Positions 46,272 through 57,201 of a stretch of DNA of 64,000 nucleotides are shown here, in pieces. Origin of the DNA: Halichondria panicea. Taxonomy: Eukaryota; Porifera; Demospongiae; Suberitida; Halichondriidae. Made by a program: the position numbers and the translations under genes. The notes under the pieces are model-generated. The model was not told the DNA's origin, did no database searches, and saw nothing but the letters and a program-made list of their open reading frames with translations. The DNA is taken from positions 6,332,071-6,396,070 of the forward strand of contig NC_087380.1 in NCBI RefSeq assembly GCF_963675165.1, read 5' to 3'. Numbering within the stretch: position 1 is the first letter of the stretch; each line of letters opens with the position of its first letter.

Positions 46272-46795
46272 AGTCCGGCTTCACTTACATATTCTTTGAC
46301 TTCATTTGTTTGACCAGGCCAGTAATACTTGGCTGTGATCATGTCCAATGTTCTGTTGACTCCCATATGACTTGGATCATGGATTGCTCCTATAATCCTT
46401 TTCCTCTGCTCCTTGTCTTCCACAACAAGCCTCTTCTCATTACCTTTTTTGAAAATGTAATACTGCATGTAACAGTATGTAGACACAAATATATAGCGAT
46501 AACTATATGTATAATATCTAGGTAATTTATGGCAACTGTCTCTTACGGGTAGATCCAACATAGTACAATTCTCCATCCACTGCATCAAAGCATTTAACTC
46601 TCCGCCTCAGGGAACGCTTGTCTTCTTTACTAAAGGATGAAGGGTACTCGTTCCTGCTTATGAGAGCATGAATAACTTCAAAGGTAAATCTTCCTTCACT
46701 TTTGGATTCCATGGTAGATTTAGTAACATGCCTGCTAACATATTTGCTACTTTTATACACTCTCTGACAGGATCTGAGGTGAGGGTTCACAGATA

Positions 46796-46970
46796 ACTAA
46801 TAGCTAGAAGTCATAGTGTTATAGCACTCCCTTTGCTTTGTCCATTAGTATCATGCATAGATAAGTCAGCTAATAGCCAGAAGTCATAGTGTCATAGCAC
46901 TCCCTTTGCTCTGTCCATTAGTATCATGCAGCATAGATAAGTCAGCTAATAGCCAGAAGTCATAGTAAGT
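46796..46970. repeat. ~75-bp tandem repeats upstream of the transposase
   Basis: Two full units and a third partial one carry AGCTAATAGCCAGAAGTCAT and GCACTCCCTTTGCT. They lie between the right terminus and exon 1, so they could hold promoter or transposase-binding sites. Confidence 0.75.
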
Positions 46971-47064
46971 AGATCCGTAAGCGCTTTTTGTTCCTGCAGA
47001 AAAGAGGGGGGCCTAATCTCACAGTGGGGGGCCTAAACATGGGGGGGCCCAAAATTTTATGACA

Positions 47065-47068
47065 CCGG
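47065..47068. repeat. Right target duplication CCGG of the Ginger1 element
   Basis: Follows TTTTATGACA; pairs with 43590-43593. Confidence 0.85.
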
Positions 47069-49012
47069 GAGTCACTAGTGCCTAGGTAGGAGTGACCGGG
47101 AGTCATTATTTAGGGGAGTCATTCATTCCTATGACACCGGGCCCTACCCGCCTTATAAATAGTTCTGTACAGTTTGACAAAATCATCAATACAGACATTA
47201 TACATGCATGTACAGATCTAGCTACCTACAGATGTACATTATGGGCTTTCTATAAAAATGCGTTAGGTTTGATTTACAAGATGTGAGGCTGAAGGGCTAT
47301 ACTTGTAGACCAACAGAAAAATAAACATACAAAAAGACATGAAATGTTAAGTTACCTATACCTACATGTATCAAGGAGACACACACACGTACAACTACAA
47401 TTAACGTTTTAGCTCAAGTTTGACTATTATTTGGTGAGAAACTGCAGGGCCGGTCTGTAGGTAAAGAATGTACATAATATAGCAGCCAGTCAATGTTAAT
47501 GTTTAATTTTTTATTACTGGTAATAAATTAATTTAACACATGCAGTGGGTTTACCACCCTGTCTGCCCTATCGACCTGACATAGGTACAACCACTGATGT
47601 CAAGATTACCTCTGATGAACAGGAAAGATCTGTTAGGATAATAATAGTTCAGAAATATCGTCAGAAATATCGTCAGGGCTATCGTCAGGGCTATCAATGA
47701 ACTGTGAGTAGAAAGCAATCAGTGATCATCAATGTACACAGTAAGTAGTAAGTATATAATTCCAAAATCAGCCACATTGTAATTGTGACCACTGGTGTCA
47801 TATGTACATGAATGAGAAGCTAAATGCTAAATTGGAGTGCTGAATTTTCAGACACTTCAATACGGTCATGGTGGTATACAGTAGACTCTCGTTAATCTGG
47901 TCACCCTTGGAACAGTGCAGCTTAGCCGAAATAGCGAGGTGACTGCATTTTAGAAAATAGCTGCAGCTAAAAAGCGACCCTAATGACTAACTTTGCGGTT
48001 CTACGTATGGTGTGTCACAGGCATCGTGTTATGGCCTAATCCCAGGGGGGAATCTGTAGCAAGCCCCACCCCCCCCGTATCTTATTTATTTTGAGCGAGT
48101 TACCCGGCAAAATAGCCTCGTTTATAGGGCGTAACGCGGATAGTTTTCGAGGTTTTACTGCAGATTCAATGTAAAATGATCACGTGAACTGCTTCCGTTA
48201 CCAATCCCTCTTACTCTTCTATCTATGGTGTGTCACAGGCATCGTGTTATGGCCTAATCCCAGGGGGGAATCTGTAGCAAGCCCCACCCCCCCGTATCTA
48301 GAGTATAATATATAGCTAGCTGTCACCTCACAGCTAGCATATTGGTGGACACTGATCTCTGATTTACATTCTACCAACAGAATCTTGATAGGACGCATGC
48401 AGTGTATCAAATGCCTCAAGTGAGTTTCACCGACCCCTTCTGTTTCATATCAGAGGAGGAATGCCAGGGTCAAAAAGTCATTAATTAAAACTGGCCCTGT
48501 GTTTTACATGTAAAACTGAGTATACCCTCGCGCCCCTGGGTTTATACACTACCACTAGCTTAATCCTCTTTATAATCACAAGAGGAATCGGTTGAGCTAT
48601 CGCGCCCCAGAGGAATCAGCTTGAGAGAATAGATCCAGGATTTAATGACCTTTTATTACATTCTTCGAAACCACAAGATTGGAAAATTAGGCTAGGGTAT
48701 AAATTTTGATGTACTGGCTTACTGCATTGGATAGAGTAAGCTTCCCAAGCAGGCTAATAAAGAACAGAAGCGCTAAGCTGCTATATGCAGCAAAGGTCAA
48801 GAACCTAGAACAAGAATGTTTAATCCTTCATTAAACGTGACCTTATTGACCCTGGCGTTCCTCCTCTGGTTTCATATAATGTTTATCGAGTATGTAGTAG
48901 AGAATACTATAAATATTATTATAGTTGTAGTTTTGCAGTGTTCACCAATGTGAGGTGACATGCAGCTAGTATCAGTAGGTTTACATAGGATTGGCAGTGG
49001 GTTTGCCCGTGT
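47069..49012. other. Rearranged non-coding region between Ginger1 and DDG4
   Basis: 47069-47150 is unique and has a second TATGACACCGG text at 47122-47132. Then comes the 5' flank of the SREK1-like unit to about 47870 and a CAGTAGACTCTCG element cut off at about 48003. From there the sequence jumps to the last part of an X block, which leads into DDG4. Most of an X block is missing. Confidence 0.6.
47879..48003. mobile_element. Truncated CAGTAGACTCTCG-type MITE
   Basis: Left third of the element only; it ends at GCGGTTCTACG, where X-block sequence begins. Confidence 0.65.
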
Positions 49013-50856
49013 TTAGCAATATTTCACATATTTTGACTCATGTTTACTATAATTATATAGTTGTAGTTTCTTCCTATTCCAATAATGAGCGATTACTGTA
49101 CGTATACAACTTACCGTTGCATGTTTAACCATCCGTTCCTGCCTTGATGAATGCCTTGAAAACAATCTTTGGTACCACCTTTTCCCCTGTGTAGATGACT
49201 CACTACTCTCCTTAGTTACTCTTGTCACTGTGGGCTCAACTGTTTCCCCTGGTGATGGTGTAGTCTTGGGTTCAGCCTCTTCTCCCTATTTAAGAAGGCA
49301 TATTAACCATAATAAAGCGACAAATACACTGATATGTCCAGGTACTCTTTTACTCGTGCTATTATCGACACTCACTGCTCTTTGTGATGTTTTCCAAGAA
49401 AATAATCGCTGATACCACTTTTTTCCGTGGCTTTTTTGGATTGTCTTTTCCCCTTTCTCTTCAGTATAGATCTTAGGTGGTGGTACTGGCTTGCTGCATG
49501 TGAGCAGGAGATGGACTTCTATCCTCTCTCTGAATGAGCAAAGCTAGGGAAAGTAATACACGAGTCACAATCGATCTCAACATACCTCAAAGAGGACTTC
49601 ATTTGTTGATCCATGCATGAATTAATGACACCTTTAGCACAGAAGGAATTATTTGACTTAGTTGTGCAATTTGATCACTTCTGAGAGCCATAATAGGTAC
49701 ACTCTCTAGACAAAAGAAAATAAGCCGAATGCAACCGGGCTCAATCGAATGCAAGTGTAAAGCATAGACTTGGACTTTAAATATCCTAGCAATAGCAGCC
49801 TTTAGGTCACGATACATTGCAAGAGAATCAGTGTCAAGCTTGAAGCAAAGTTTAACGCTTTTTTTATCATCATCCAATCGGCTAATCTTGCAAGGCTCTA
49901 CTTTCCATGCGTTGAGAAACTTTCTGAGCTCAGTGAAATACTTAGCCAAATCACGTTTATCACTTTTAGTTCCAAACTTTTTAATCACACCTTCTAGAAT
50001 CTCAAAATCAAGGAACGACCAAAATGGAGAGATAATGACAAAGATTTCGTCAACACTAGCAGCCTTTCTGAGATCTTCCTGCTGGTCAGCAAGCAGCATG
50101 TCACTCTGCTTGTCAATCACAGCACGGGACGTTCGATACGATGTGAGGAGGGCTACCAGGGACATCAATTTAACAATCTTCTTCCTCTTCTTCCTCTTCA
50201 TCTTCAAAGATTCTCTTGTTGCTGTTTGCAGGTTAGCAAACTTCTTCTCAATGGCTTTAATATCATTTGTCAGTTGCTGTTCATCATCGTTCCTATACTT
50301 CCTTTTCTCTCTGTGGCCAGTTTCTATGAGGGGGGGGGGGTTAACATTTATAGCTCTATTATAAACATACAAATTTACCAGGAGAACAGTATTTCAGCTC
50401 CAATTTCTCTGCTAATCGTATTTCACGAACCAGAGCTGACCGTAGAGCATCAATCAGTTGTTCCCATGTGGCTCCTATTGTCACCTGTAGCCAATCAAGT
50501 AGGACTGCCTCTAATCGATTAGACATTTTGCTTTTCTCTTGTTCGATTGCATCGAGGGTACCAGGAGTTAACCCCAGCTTCAAATCTATCGGCCGCCACT
50601 TAGCCCTCATTTCAAACAATGCTTCATATATAAGCTGTAAATCACTTGTCTCTAAACCTAGGTTCGTTCCTGTACACAAAACAGACCATGTCATGCATAG
50701 TGTTACATGTGTGAAGGGTACAACCACATTTATTATTATATAGAGCTATACTATTATTATTATATAGCTAATCTATACATGTCAATATAAATAAATGGTC
50801 CAACCTTCTATCTCATCCCTGATCACTTCAATCTTAGTAGCCTCTTTTGAGGCCAT
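49013..50856 (-). pseudogene. DDG4: death-domain gene, frameshifted
   Basis: Exons: 50856-50805, 50669-50379, 50323-49586, 49529-49376 and 49285-49013. The start exon (MASKEATKIEVIRDEIE), death domain (ALFEMRAKWRPID, LLDWLQVTIGATWEQ) and FLDFEILEGVI region are open. A 4-base insertion in exon 3 (CCATGCATGAATT, against CCATGAATT in DDG3) shifts the frame, so translation stops at 49599 after about 355 residues. A second 4-base GCAT insertion lies in exon 4 (TTGCTGCATGTGAG). Downstream exons still match DDG3 closely, so the damage is recent. The truncated product would keep the death domain. Confidence 0.7.
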
Positions 50857-51018
50857 GAATGCAAGCTAGCCAGGACTCTCCCTCAGGCTACCCACATTGA
50901 CATCATCAACTTTAATAACATTAATATCAAAATTACCATCAAAATTACACAGTGCTGTCTCTAGATCTATAGTAGCAGTGTTTCTAGGAGAGCTATAGGA
51001 GTGAGTGTTTGGGCATCT

Positions 51019-51141
51019 TTACTGAACTGGTCCTGGAGGTACTCGGGTACTCAACCTCTGCCCCTGTCCCCTCCCCTCCTGGTCCACTGTGACCGTGGTA
51101 CGCAGGGAGGAGGCCCTCACTCGATCATAACATGTCTGCAA
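51019..51141 (-). other. Conserved segment between SREK1-like 4 and DDG4
   Basis: Sister of 17979-18176, with an earlier stop (ends GPVQ). It is 163 bases upstream of the DDG4 start. Confidence 0.4.
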
Positions 51142-51242
51142 CTGTGAGGGGAAGGACAGTGTAAATATAATAATTATCGCCACAAATGCAACAAATTGGT
51201 ATTATTATATCAGTTGATTAAAAAACCAGTTGAATATTTCTA

Positions 51243-51710
51243 CCGTATTCACCCGAATTACCGGGACACTCTATTCTAAGGGACACTTCGGACTTACGTA
51301 ATTTTGTTCATTCTATATTAAGGAACAACAGGAAATGTAAATATTTTTAGACGTCCCGATCTAATTAGAACGAAAAAGAGCATGTTAGCTCAATAGAGAC
51401 TCAAAACTCTTAGAAACTCTACTCTCTGGCACCGTAATATGTCACTGACGGTTGAAGACACCTTTGTAGACATGGAACCCGCGTACACAGCTTCTAAACT
51501 GCACGAAAGACATTTTAGCTGCAGAGCTAGCCTCGGCCTGGAATCGAGGCCGTGTACATACCTTAAATGGGGAAATATTCGTTCTAATTACTACGGGACA
51601 CCCTAATACAAGGGACACTTCGACTTTAACGTAATTTTTCTTGCTCTATTCCAAGGGACACTGCAAGCCGTAATTATTTTTTTGTGTCCCGGTAATTCGG
51701 GTGAATATGG
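51243..51710. mobile_element. 468-bp MITE in SREK1-like copy 4
   Basis: Termini CCGTATTCACCCGAATTACC and GGTAATTCGGGTGAATATGG are flanked by TA. Other copies read TTTCTATGTTTGAATG without it. GGGACAC repeats are inside. No transposase frame. Confidence 0.8.
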
Positions 51711-52496
51711 TATGTTTGAATGCTCCTGGGCAAATTCTTTTGTTTCTGGACAAAATTATACTTCAGTTATAGACAATTTATTGAATCTGGACCTTAGCCG
51801 TTAGATATACTCACCTAACTGAAAAGAAACTATTAAATTTGAGAGGATGTGTATGTACAATACTAGCACACTAGAACCCTGTGCCTACACTCTCCCTGTG
51901 TGCATGTGATGCAGGTGTAGTGATGCACTCACTTGATTGGACGCTCTCCAAACATGGCTCCGTTGTATTGAAGGGCTATGGGCACAGACTCGGGTACTGC
52001 AAATGTAAACCTGAAGTGTAGAAAAGTGTAGTTGAATAAAATGAATCTTGCAAACTTATCGTCTATAACTTAATTGGATATGCCAAACGTTTGCACCTCT
52101 TAGAATGCGGATCCGTTGGCCATTCTATTCTATACTACCCCTCTATACCTATACAAAGTACTGAGAGCATGACTTTTTTCGCTGACTACTGATAACTGTT
52201 TCTGAACAAAATGACACATTAAAATGTTTGGCCGAATTCATGTACATGCATGTACTTACTAAATTGACTAGCAACCCCTCATCTGGTGGGTTGGGTCTTG
52301 TCTCCGGCCATCCTCCCGTACTTGATCTCACCACAAGGCTGGAAGAAAGTGAGCACCTGTTCAGTCGTCATGTTGCTAGCCAGGTTGCCGATGTAGATGG
52401 TGCGTCGTATCTCCTCGATCTTGGTGGGATCTACGTTACCAGTGAGAGGGGGAGGTTGGGGACTATGGTGCCCACCATGGATATGAGGGGGGCAGG

Positions 52497-53471
52497 TAAT
52501 ATCATAAATATAATTATTTATTGCTTTTTAATAAGTGCTGACATCAGCGTTTTACATTCAAATTGCACAGGAAGCGACTCATCACCGACTGTGCAGATAT
52601 TTTTCCATATTGCACACCCGGAAGTATTATTGCACACTTGTTATTGCACACTAGGAAGTGATTCTTATTTGGAATAAAACGTTTTCAGCAGTGAGAGAAC
52701 AAGAAAAAACATAGTTTACACACTTATAATCATGCATTGCAATGTTTATCAGTCTCTTTTCTTGTTTTCTGATGCTCTGTATCACTTCTGTGCTATTTTT
52801 GCAGTGAAGCTGAGGGTCAGGAGGTTGTCAGTGTTCATATTTAACGCATCAAACAGGCATCAGTGTTGGAAGTGGGTGCTTTGAGTGGAGTATTGCACGT
52901 ACATGTAGAAGTGTACTGGACCACCATATAAGCCTGTTCAGGCTTGTATAAAGTCGTTTTGGCTTCAAAAACGGTTGTCACACTTTTCTTCAGTTATAGC
53001 AGTGCATGTTTCCTCTTCTGATACACTGGAGCATAATAGAAAGCAAGCACATGCTGTTTATCCTTCAGAACTATCCATTTTCAAAAAGGGTTGCTGGTTG
53101 TCAACGTTTTTCTTGTCTTTTTTCTTGTCTGTTCTCTACAAAATCTTTAAGTAGCCTTCTGCAAGCTCTCTTGGTGTTCTAGAGTCTTATTTCTTTGTCT
53201 TTCTAGCTGTTTTCTTTCTCTTAAACTCGTCTTCAACTGGGAGAAATCAATTTTGTTGCTACGCATTCTTCTGGTTGATAAAGCAACCGCATGTTGCGCA
53301 TGCACAGATTCAACTTGCATTTTGGTTGCCAAGCAATAAATGCATTATCCCATGGATACTGATGATCATCACTCGTCCGTGCCTAGTAACTGTCACTCGT
53401 GCCTTGCAGGCACTCGTGCAGTTACTGGCACAGACTCGTGATAATCTTCAGTATCCATAGGATAATATCAT
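52497..53471. mobile_element. ~950-bp insertion in intron 3 of copy 4
   Basis: Bounded by TAATATCATAA on both sides (about 52497 and 53463) and absent from other copies. Its right end is a hairpin (about 53340-53465; ATTATCC-ATGGATACTGA and its complement). A 61-codon minus-strand frame (53147-53332) is unrecognised. Class unknown. Confidence 0.55.
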
Positions 53472-53607
53472 AATACACATGCATAGAATGCCTTATCTTG
53501 ACGGAGTAAGGGTATCTAATGATGTTTATATGAACATAACACTGTCATTAAAGCATACAACTACATTGTAAGTCTGTTGTACATGGAAGCAAGAGAGGAA
53601 TTTAAGT

Positions 53608-53817
53608 ACCTTATAGCGCGAAATTTTCGAGGCATTTATATTTCGTGGAATGGCCTCTAAAAGCATTTCGTTGCACAATGTTCGCGAAATGACTGCTTAC
53701 TGGAAGCCACGCCTTTAAATCTTTGCACGTTATAGCAGAATTAAAGAACAATTTTCGTGGACTTAATTTTTGCTAACGCACGAAATCGCGAAACTTAAAA
53801 TTTCGCGCTATACGGTA
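53608..53817. mobile_element. CGTATAGCGCG-type MITE in intron 3 of copy 4
   Basis: Sister of 18952-19153 at the same intron position. Confidence 0.7.
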
Positions 53818-55750
53818 TATTTCGAGCGCTAAAGCTAATCTTGCATGAATAGTAACTTACAGCTGCAGGGTTGAGAGCAGCTCCCATAGCCATGGAGGCC
53901 GGTCCAGTGGGTGTGGGTGCCCCCATAGAGGGAGGTGTCGGGAGGAAAGGCGCAGTGTGACGCATTGGTTTGCTAGCGCTGTTGGCCAGGGCAATGGCCG
54001 GGGCTGCCAGGAACATAGCAGCCGAACCATCAGGAATCTCAGCTGCAGGGAGTGTTAAGACAAGCATGAAGACAGTTAATACACGTACACTGTAAGCTTG
54101 CTGTAATTAGGGTCTTACACAAACTCACACATTTTATTTTACCTTGTATCAATGTGAAAGTGAAACATTGTCCTTAACACTAGTCAAAACTGTACGTGAT
54201 TAGTCACTGTTTACTAGTTTAGAATGTTCCCACAATTGATCTTAATTATACTGTACACCGGGTTTATTTCCATTGCGCATTGCGAGTTTGTTTGCAACGC
54301 AATCAGGCTTGTACAGTGTCATCATTCGTAATAACTACACGTATTCGAAACCCGTACATGTACAGTAAGTTGAGATAAGAATGAATGCATCACCAAGGCA
54401 ACTGCCCTAGCTCACCATGTCTTGATCGTGCTATGATGAGAGCTCTGTCTATGAGCACAGTGTTGCTAAGGTGGAGACAAGCAGCTGCACTGTCTTCCTC
54501 CATGAAGTTGATGAAGCACACCTTGGAGGGGACACTCAGAGCAGCAAACTCCCTGCATGGAGAGGAGGGGATAAAGTGGGGGGTGGCAGATTATGTGCTT
54601 GAAAAATGGATGCCATATAGTTGAGACCGTAAATGTACGGCCCTTACACACTAGCTGGACGTGGCCAGGTCAACCGTTCTGACAGATGGCTGAAGGACAC
54701 GCTTATTGTAAATCTCTAAACATTGATAAAAGACCATGCTGTACTTTATATCGTCCATTGATACAATCAGTTATTAAAAGAAAAGTAGACTTGAAAAGAT
54801 TTACAATACAACCGTATATAAATATAACGGGGAATGGAAGCATAATCCCACTAAAATTAGCTGGGTACTAGGTACAGGCTTTATTTTCTCCAAATGATAC
54901 CCACTCTCTCTCTCTCTCCACTTACTCCTCAGGGAAGAGCCTCAGTTCCTCAATGTCTCCAAAGTAACTGAACAGCTCCCTCATTTGTTGGAGGCCAGCA
55001 GAGGGTGACACATTGGTCACTTGGATCAGAGTAGTAGACATGGCTAGCTACTATATACTAGACACTCTGTACTGTACAGTTTCTATTCCATGTGCATGTA
55101 CGTGCTGAGGCTGATTCTATCTTTACCCAATACACTTTTGTTTGTTTTTACAGGGGGAGTACCCTCATAAACAGTTCTGTACAACCCTTTCAGTTGACAA
55201 AATCATCAATACAGACATTACATGTAGATCTAGCTACCTACAAATGTACATTATGGGCTTTCTAGATAAAAATGCATTAGGTTTGATTTACAAGATGTGA
55301 GGCTGAAGGACTACTGACATGTAGACCAACAGAAAAATAAACATTCAAAAAGACACGAAATGTTTAAGTTACACTATACCTACATGTATCAAGAAGACAC
55401 ACACACACACACACACAACTGGCCACAATTAACGTTTTAGACTGACTCTTAAAGTTTAACTATTATTTGGTGAGAAACTGCAATCAGGGCTGGTCTGTGG
55501 GTAAAGAATGTATATAATATAGCAGCCAGTCAATGTTAATGTTTAACTGAGTACTGGTAAATGAATTTAACACATGCAGTGGGTTTACCACCCTATCTGC
55601 CCTATCGACCTAATATAGGTACAACCACTGATGTCATACATCAAGATTACCTCTGGAAAGATCTGTTAGGATAATGGTTCAGATATTGTCATGTCAGAGA
55701 GTGCTGTGTGAGTAGAAAGCAATCAGTGATCATCAATGTACACAGTAAGT

Positions 55751-55801
55751 TAGCCTCGATCCCAGCCCCTCTCAATTGAGAACGGCCTGGAATCGAGGCT
55801 A
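55751..55801. mobile_element. Short hairpin element with 9-bp TSD
   Basis: TAGCC...GGCTA between two ACAGTAAGT copies. Confidence 0.75.
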
Positions 55802-55909
55802 ACAGTAAGTATAAGTACAAAACTGGTGTCATACGTATATACATGAGAAGCTATATGCTAAATTGGAGTGCTAAATTTTCAGACACTTTAATACGGTCAT
55901 GGTGGTATA

Positions 55910-56281
55910 CAGTAGACTCTCGTTAATCTGGTCACCCTTGGAACAGTGCAGCTTGGCTGGAATAGCGAGGTGACTGCATTTTAGAAAATAGCTGCAGCTA
56001 AAAAGCGACCCTAATGACTAATTTTGCAGTTCTGTCTCGAGGATAATGAACATTATGCTCTCTATTTAAGTGCAATCAATTTTGCCAAACTATATACCCA
56101 AAACGGCCGTTATACATGTATAAAACCTATAGTTTTGGGCAGCCAGAACTGACCAGATATGGAATAGCGAGTGGCCGCACTTCAGGGCGAGTTTTGTGCA
56201 AGCTAGCAATCTGTACCAAACGAAACGACCGGTATATCGAGGTGACCGTATTCAGAGAACCAGAATAGCGAGAGTCTACTG
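55910..56281. mobile_element. CAGTAGACTCTCG-type MITE
   Basis: TA-flanked sister of 21063-21415, nearly identical to it. Confidence 0.7.
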
Positions 56282-56997
56282 TATAATTAGTGGTGTGGTA
56301 ATGTTCAGGCTTTTCATAACAAATTAATGTTCTGTTAGTCAGTCATCAGTCATCAGTGGTCACCATGCAATGTACTGAGAGGAGATAGCTAGCTAGTACG
56401 CTACTACATATATACTTGTAGTGTCATTATCGTTGTCAGAGATCTTAATTAGTGGTCAATCACGATGTACAATTAACAAATAGCATGACCTTCGTATTAC
56501 CATTGATGAAAAGGTCGGTGAATTCAGTCGAGGCGAACGAGACAAACTCTGTTGTACGTATTCTACTACTCGTAATCTAATACTATTCGTGGTGTTAAGT
56601 GAACCTAACAATGTCTTAATCAGAATTTTTATGAAAAATTAGTGGTCTACTTAGTAGTTAGCTCTGCACTAGAACGCTAGCTATTGGTAGCTGCAAGAGT
56701 GAGAAGAGAGCTGCAAGGCTCTGCTGATGCAGCCATTAATTTTAGACTTGAACTTTTGGCATCGATCGTTTTTAACAACAATCACGGTCGATCATTACCC
56801 ACTCTTTGAGTTTGCATGCAGCAAAATTAATTAATGCAAAAATGTTCATCGTGTATATAAAACTATTAGTAGCTTTATGTTATGTATAGCTTTGGCATTT
56901 CCACCGAGGTATCAGCACCCGCGGTGCTTTCCTTATATATGCCTTTTAATTGACCCTCCCTAGGTACATGTACAAGCACTGGTGCCATACATACATA

Positions 56998-57201
56998 CCG
57001 TATAGCGGGTAATTTTCGGGGGACAAAATATTCGTGGTTCAGCAATGAGACATTTCGTGGGTAATATTTTCGTGGTTTAGAGCTTGTACTGCAGGTAAAG
57101 GTAGGCAAGGTCGCTTCATTCGTGGGTAAAATATTCGTGGTCAGACCTCCAACCACAAAAACCACGAATATTTTGCCCCACGAAAATTACGCGCTATACG
57201 G
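56998..57201. mobile_element. CCGTATAGCGGG-type MITE
   Basis: TA-flanked sister of 22132-22338. Confidence 0.7.

Larger units (their letters stand above)
43776..46790 (-). pseudogene. Ginger1 transposase (integrase-Ulp1-PHD), one-base frameshift
   Basis: Exons: 46790 or 46712-46547, 46462-46289, 46152-45907, 45842-45246, 45122-44680, 44604-44388 and 44332-43776. Exon 1 has the EYP/KR-LRRR/GELYY lead. Exons 2-3 form the H2C2 finger (HDPSH, CTKC). The integrase core has Asp in GMDLIGP, Asp in ITDQG and Glu in LTERFN, with exactly 35 residues between the last two. The end of exon 4 gives RWLRPYFI, a GPY/F-like motif. Exon 5 holds PPERDDQQ repeats. Exons 6-7 are a Ulp1-type cysteine protease (HHW, YDS, YDCGLF), ending in a C4HC3 PHD finger (CYQC, CDGC, HMKC, CKDC). 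Exon 4 is 597 bases where phase needs 598, so one base is missing near 45438. The exon 1 to exon 2 phase also does not close with the best donor. Probably inactive as read. Confidence 0.85.
43594..47064 (-). mobile_element. Ginger1 DNA transposon, 3,471 bp
   Basis: The ends are TGTCATAAAATTTTAGGCCC and, read inward from the right, TGTCATAAAATTTTGGGCCC. They are flanked by CCGG on each side, the target duplication described for Ginger1 elements (Gypsy-integrase-related cut-and-paste transposons with Ulp1 or OTU domains). The first 23 bases pair with one mismatch. Inside each end the motif TTAGGCCCCCC / ATTGGGCCCCC is iterated two to four times. A single seven-exon gene fills the element. The insertion lies between units 3 and 4, just 5' of SREK1-like copy 3. 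Confidence 0.9.
51933..55041 (-). pseudogene. SREK1: SREK1-like copy 4, altered exon 4
   Basis: Exons: 55041-54926, 54552-54416, 54042-53861, about 52488-52283 and 52010-51933. RRM1 and linker exons are intact (116, 137, 182 bases, phases 2, 1, 0). This is the only copy with an Arg codon (CGA) after KIEEI, so RRM2 is not interrupted there. However, one G is missing in the run before it (TTGGGGAC, against TTGGGGGAC), the pyrimidine-rich acceptor region is gone, and the exon-4 donor is AT. A cryptic AG (CACCATAG) lies at the edge but does not restore phase. Intron 3 carries about 950 bases of extra sequence. An RRM1-only product remains possible. Confidence 0.72.

Noticed and set aside
43776-47064. 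Gypsy LTR retrotransposon or retrovirus-like copy
   Set aside because: The integrase is Gypsy-like, but there are no LTRs, no reverse transcriptase, RNase H, protease or gag frames. The ends are short inverted repeats with a CCGG duplication, and the gene has introns and a Ulp1-PHD tail.
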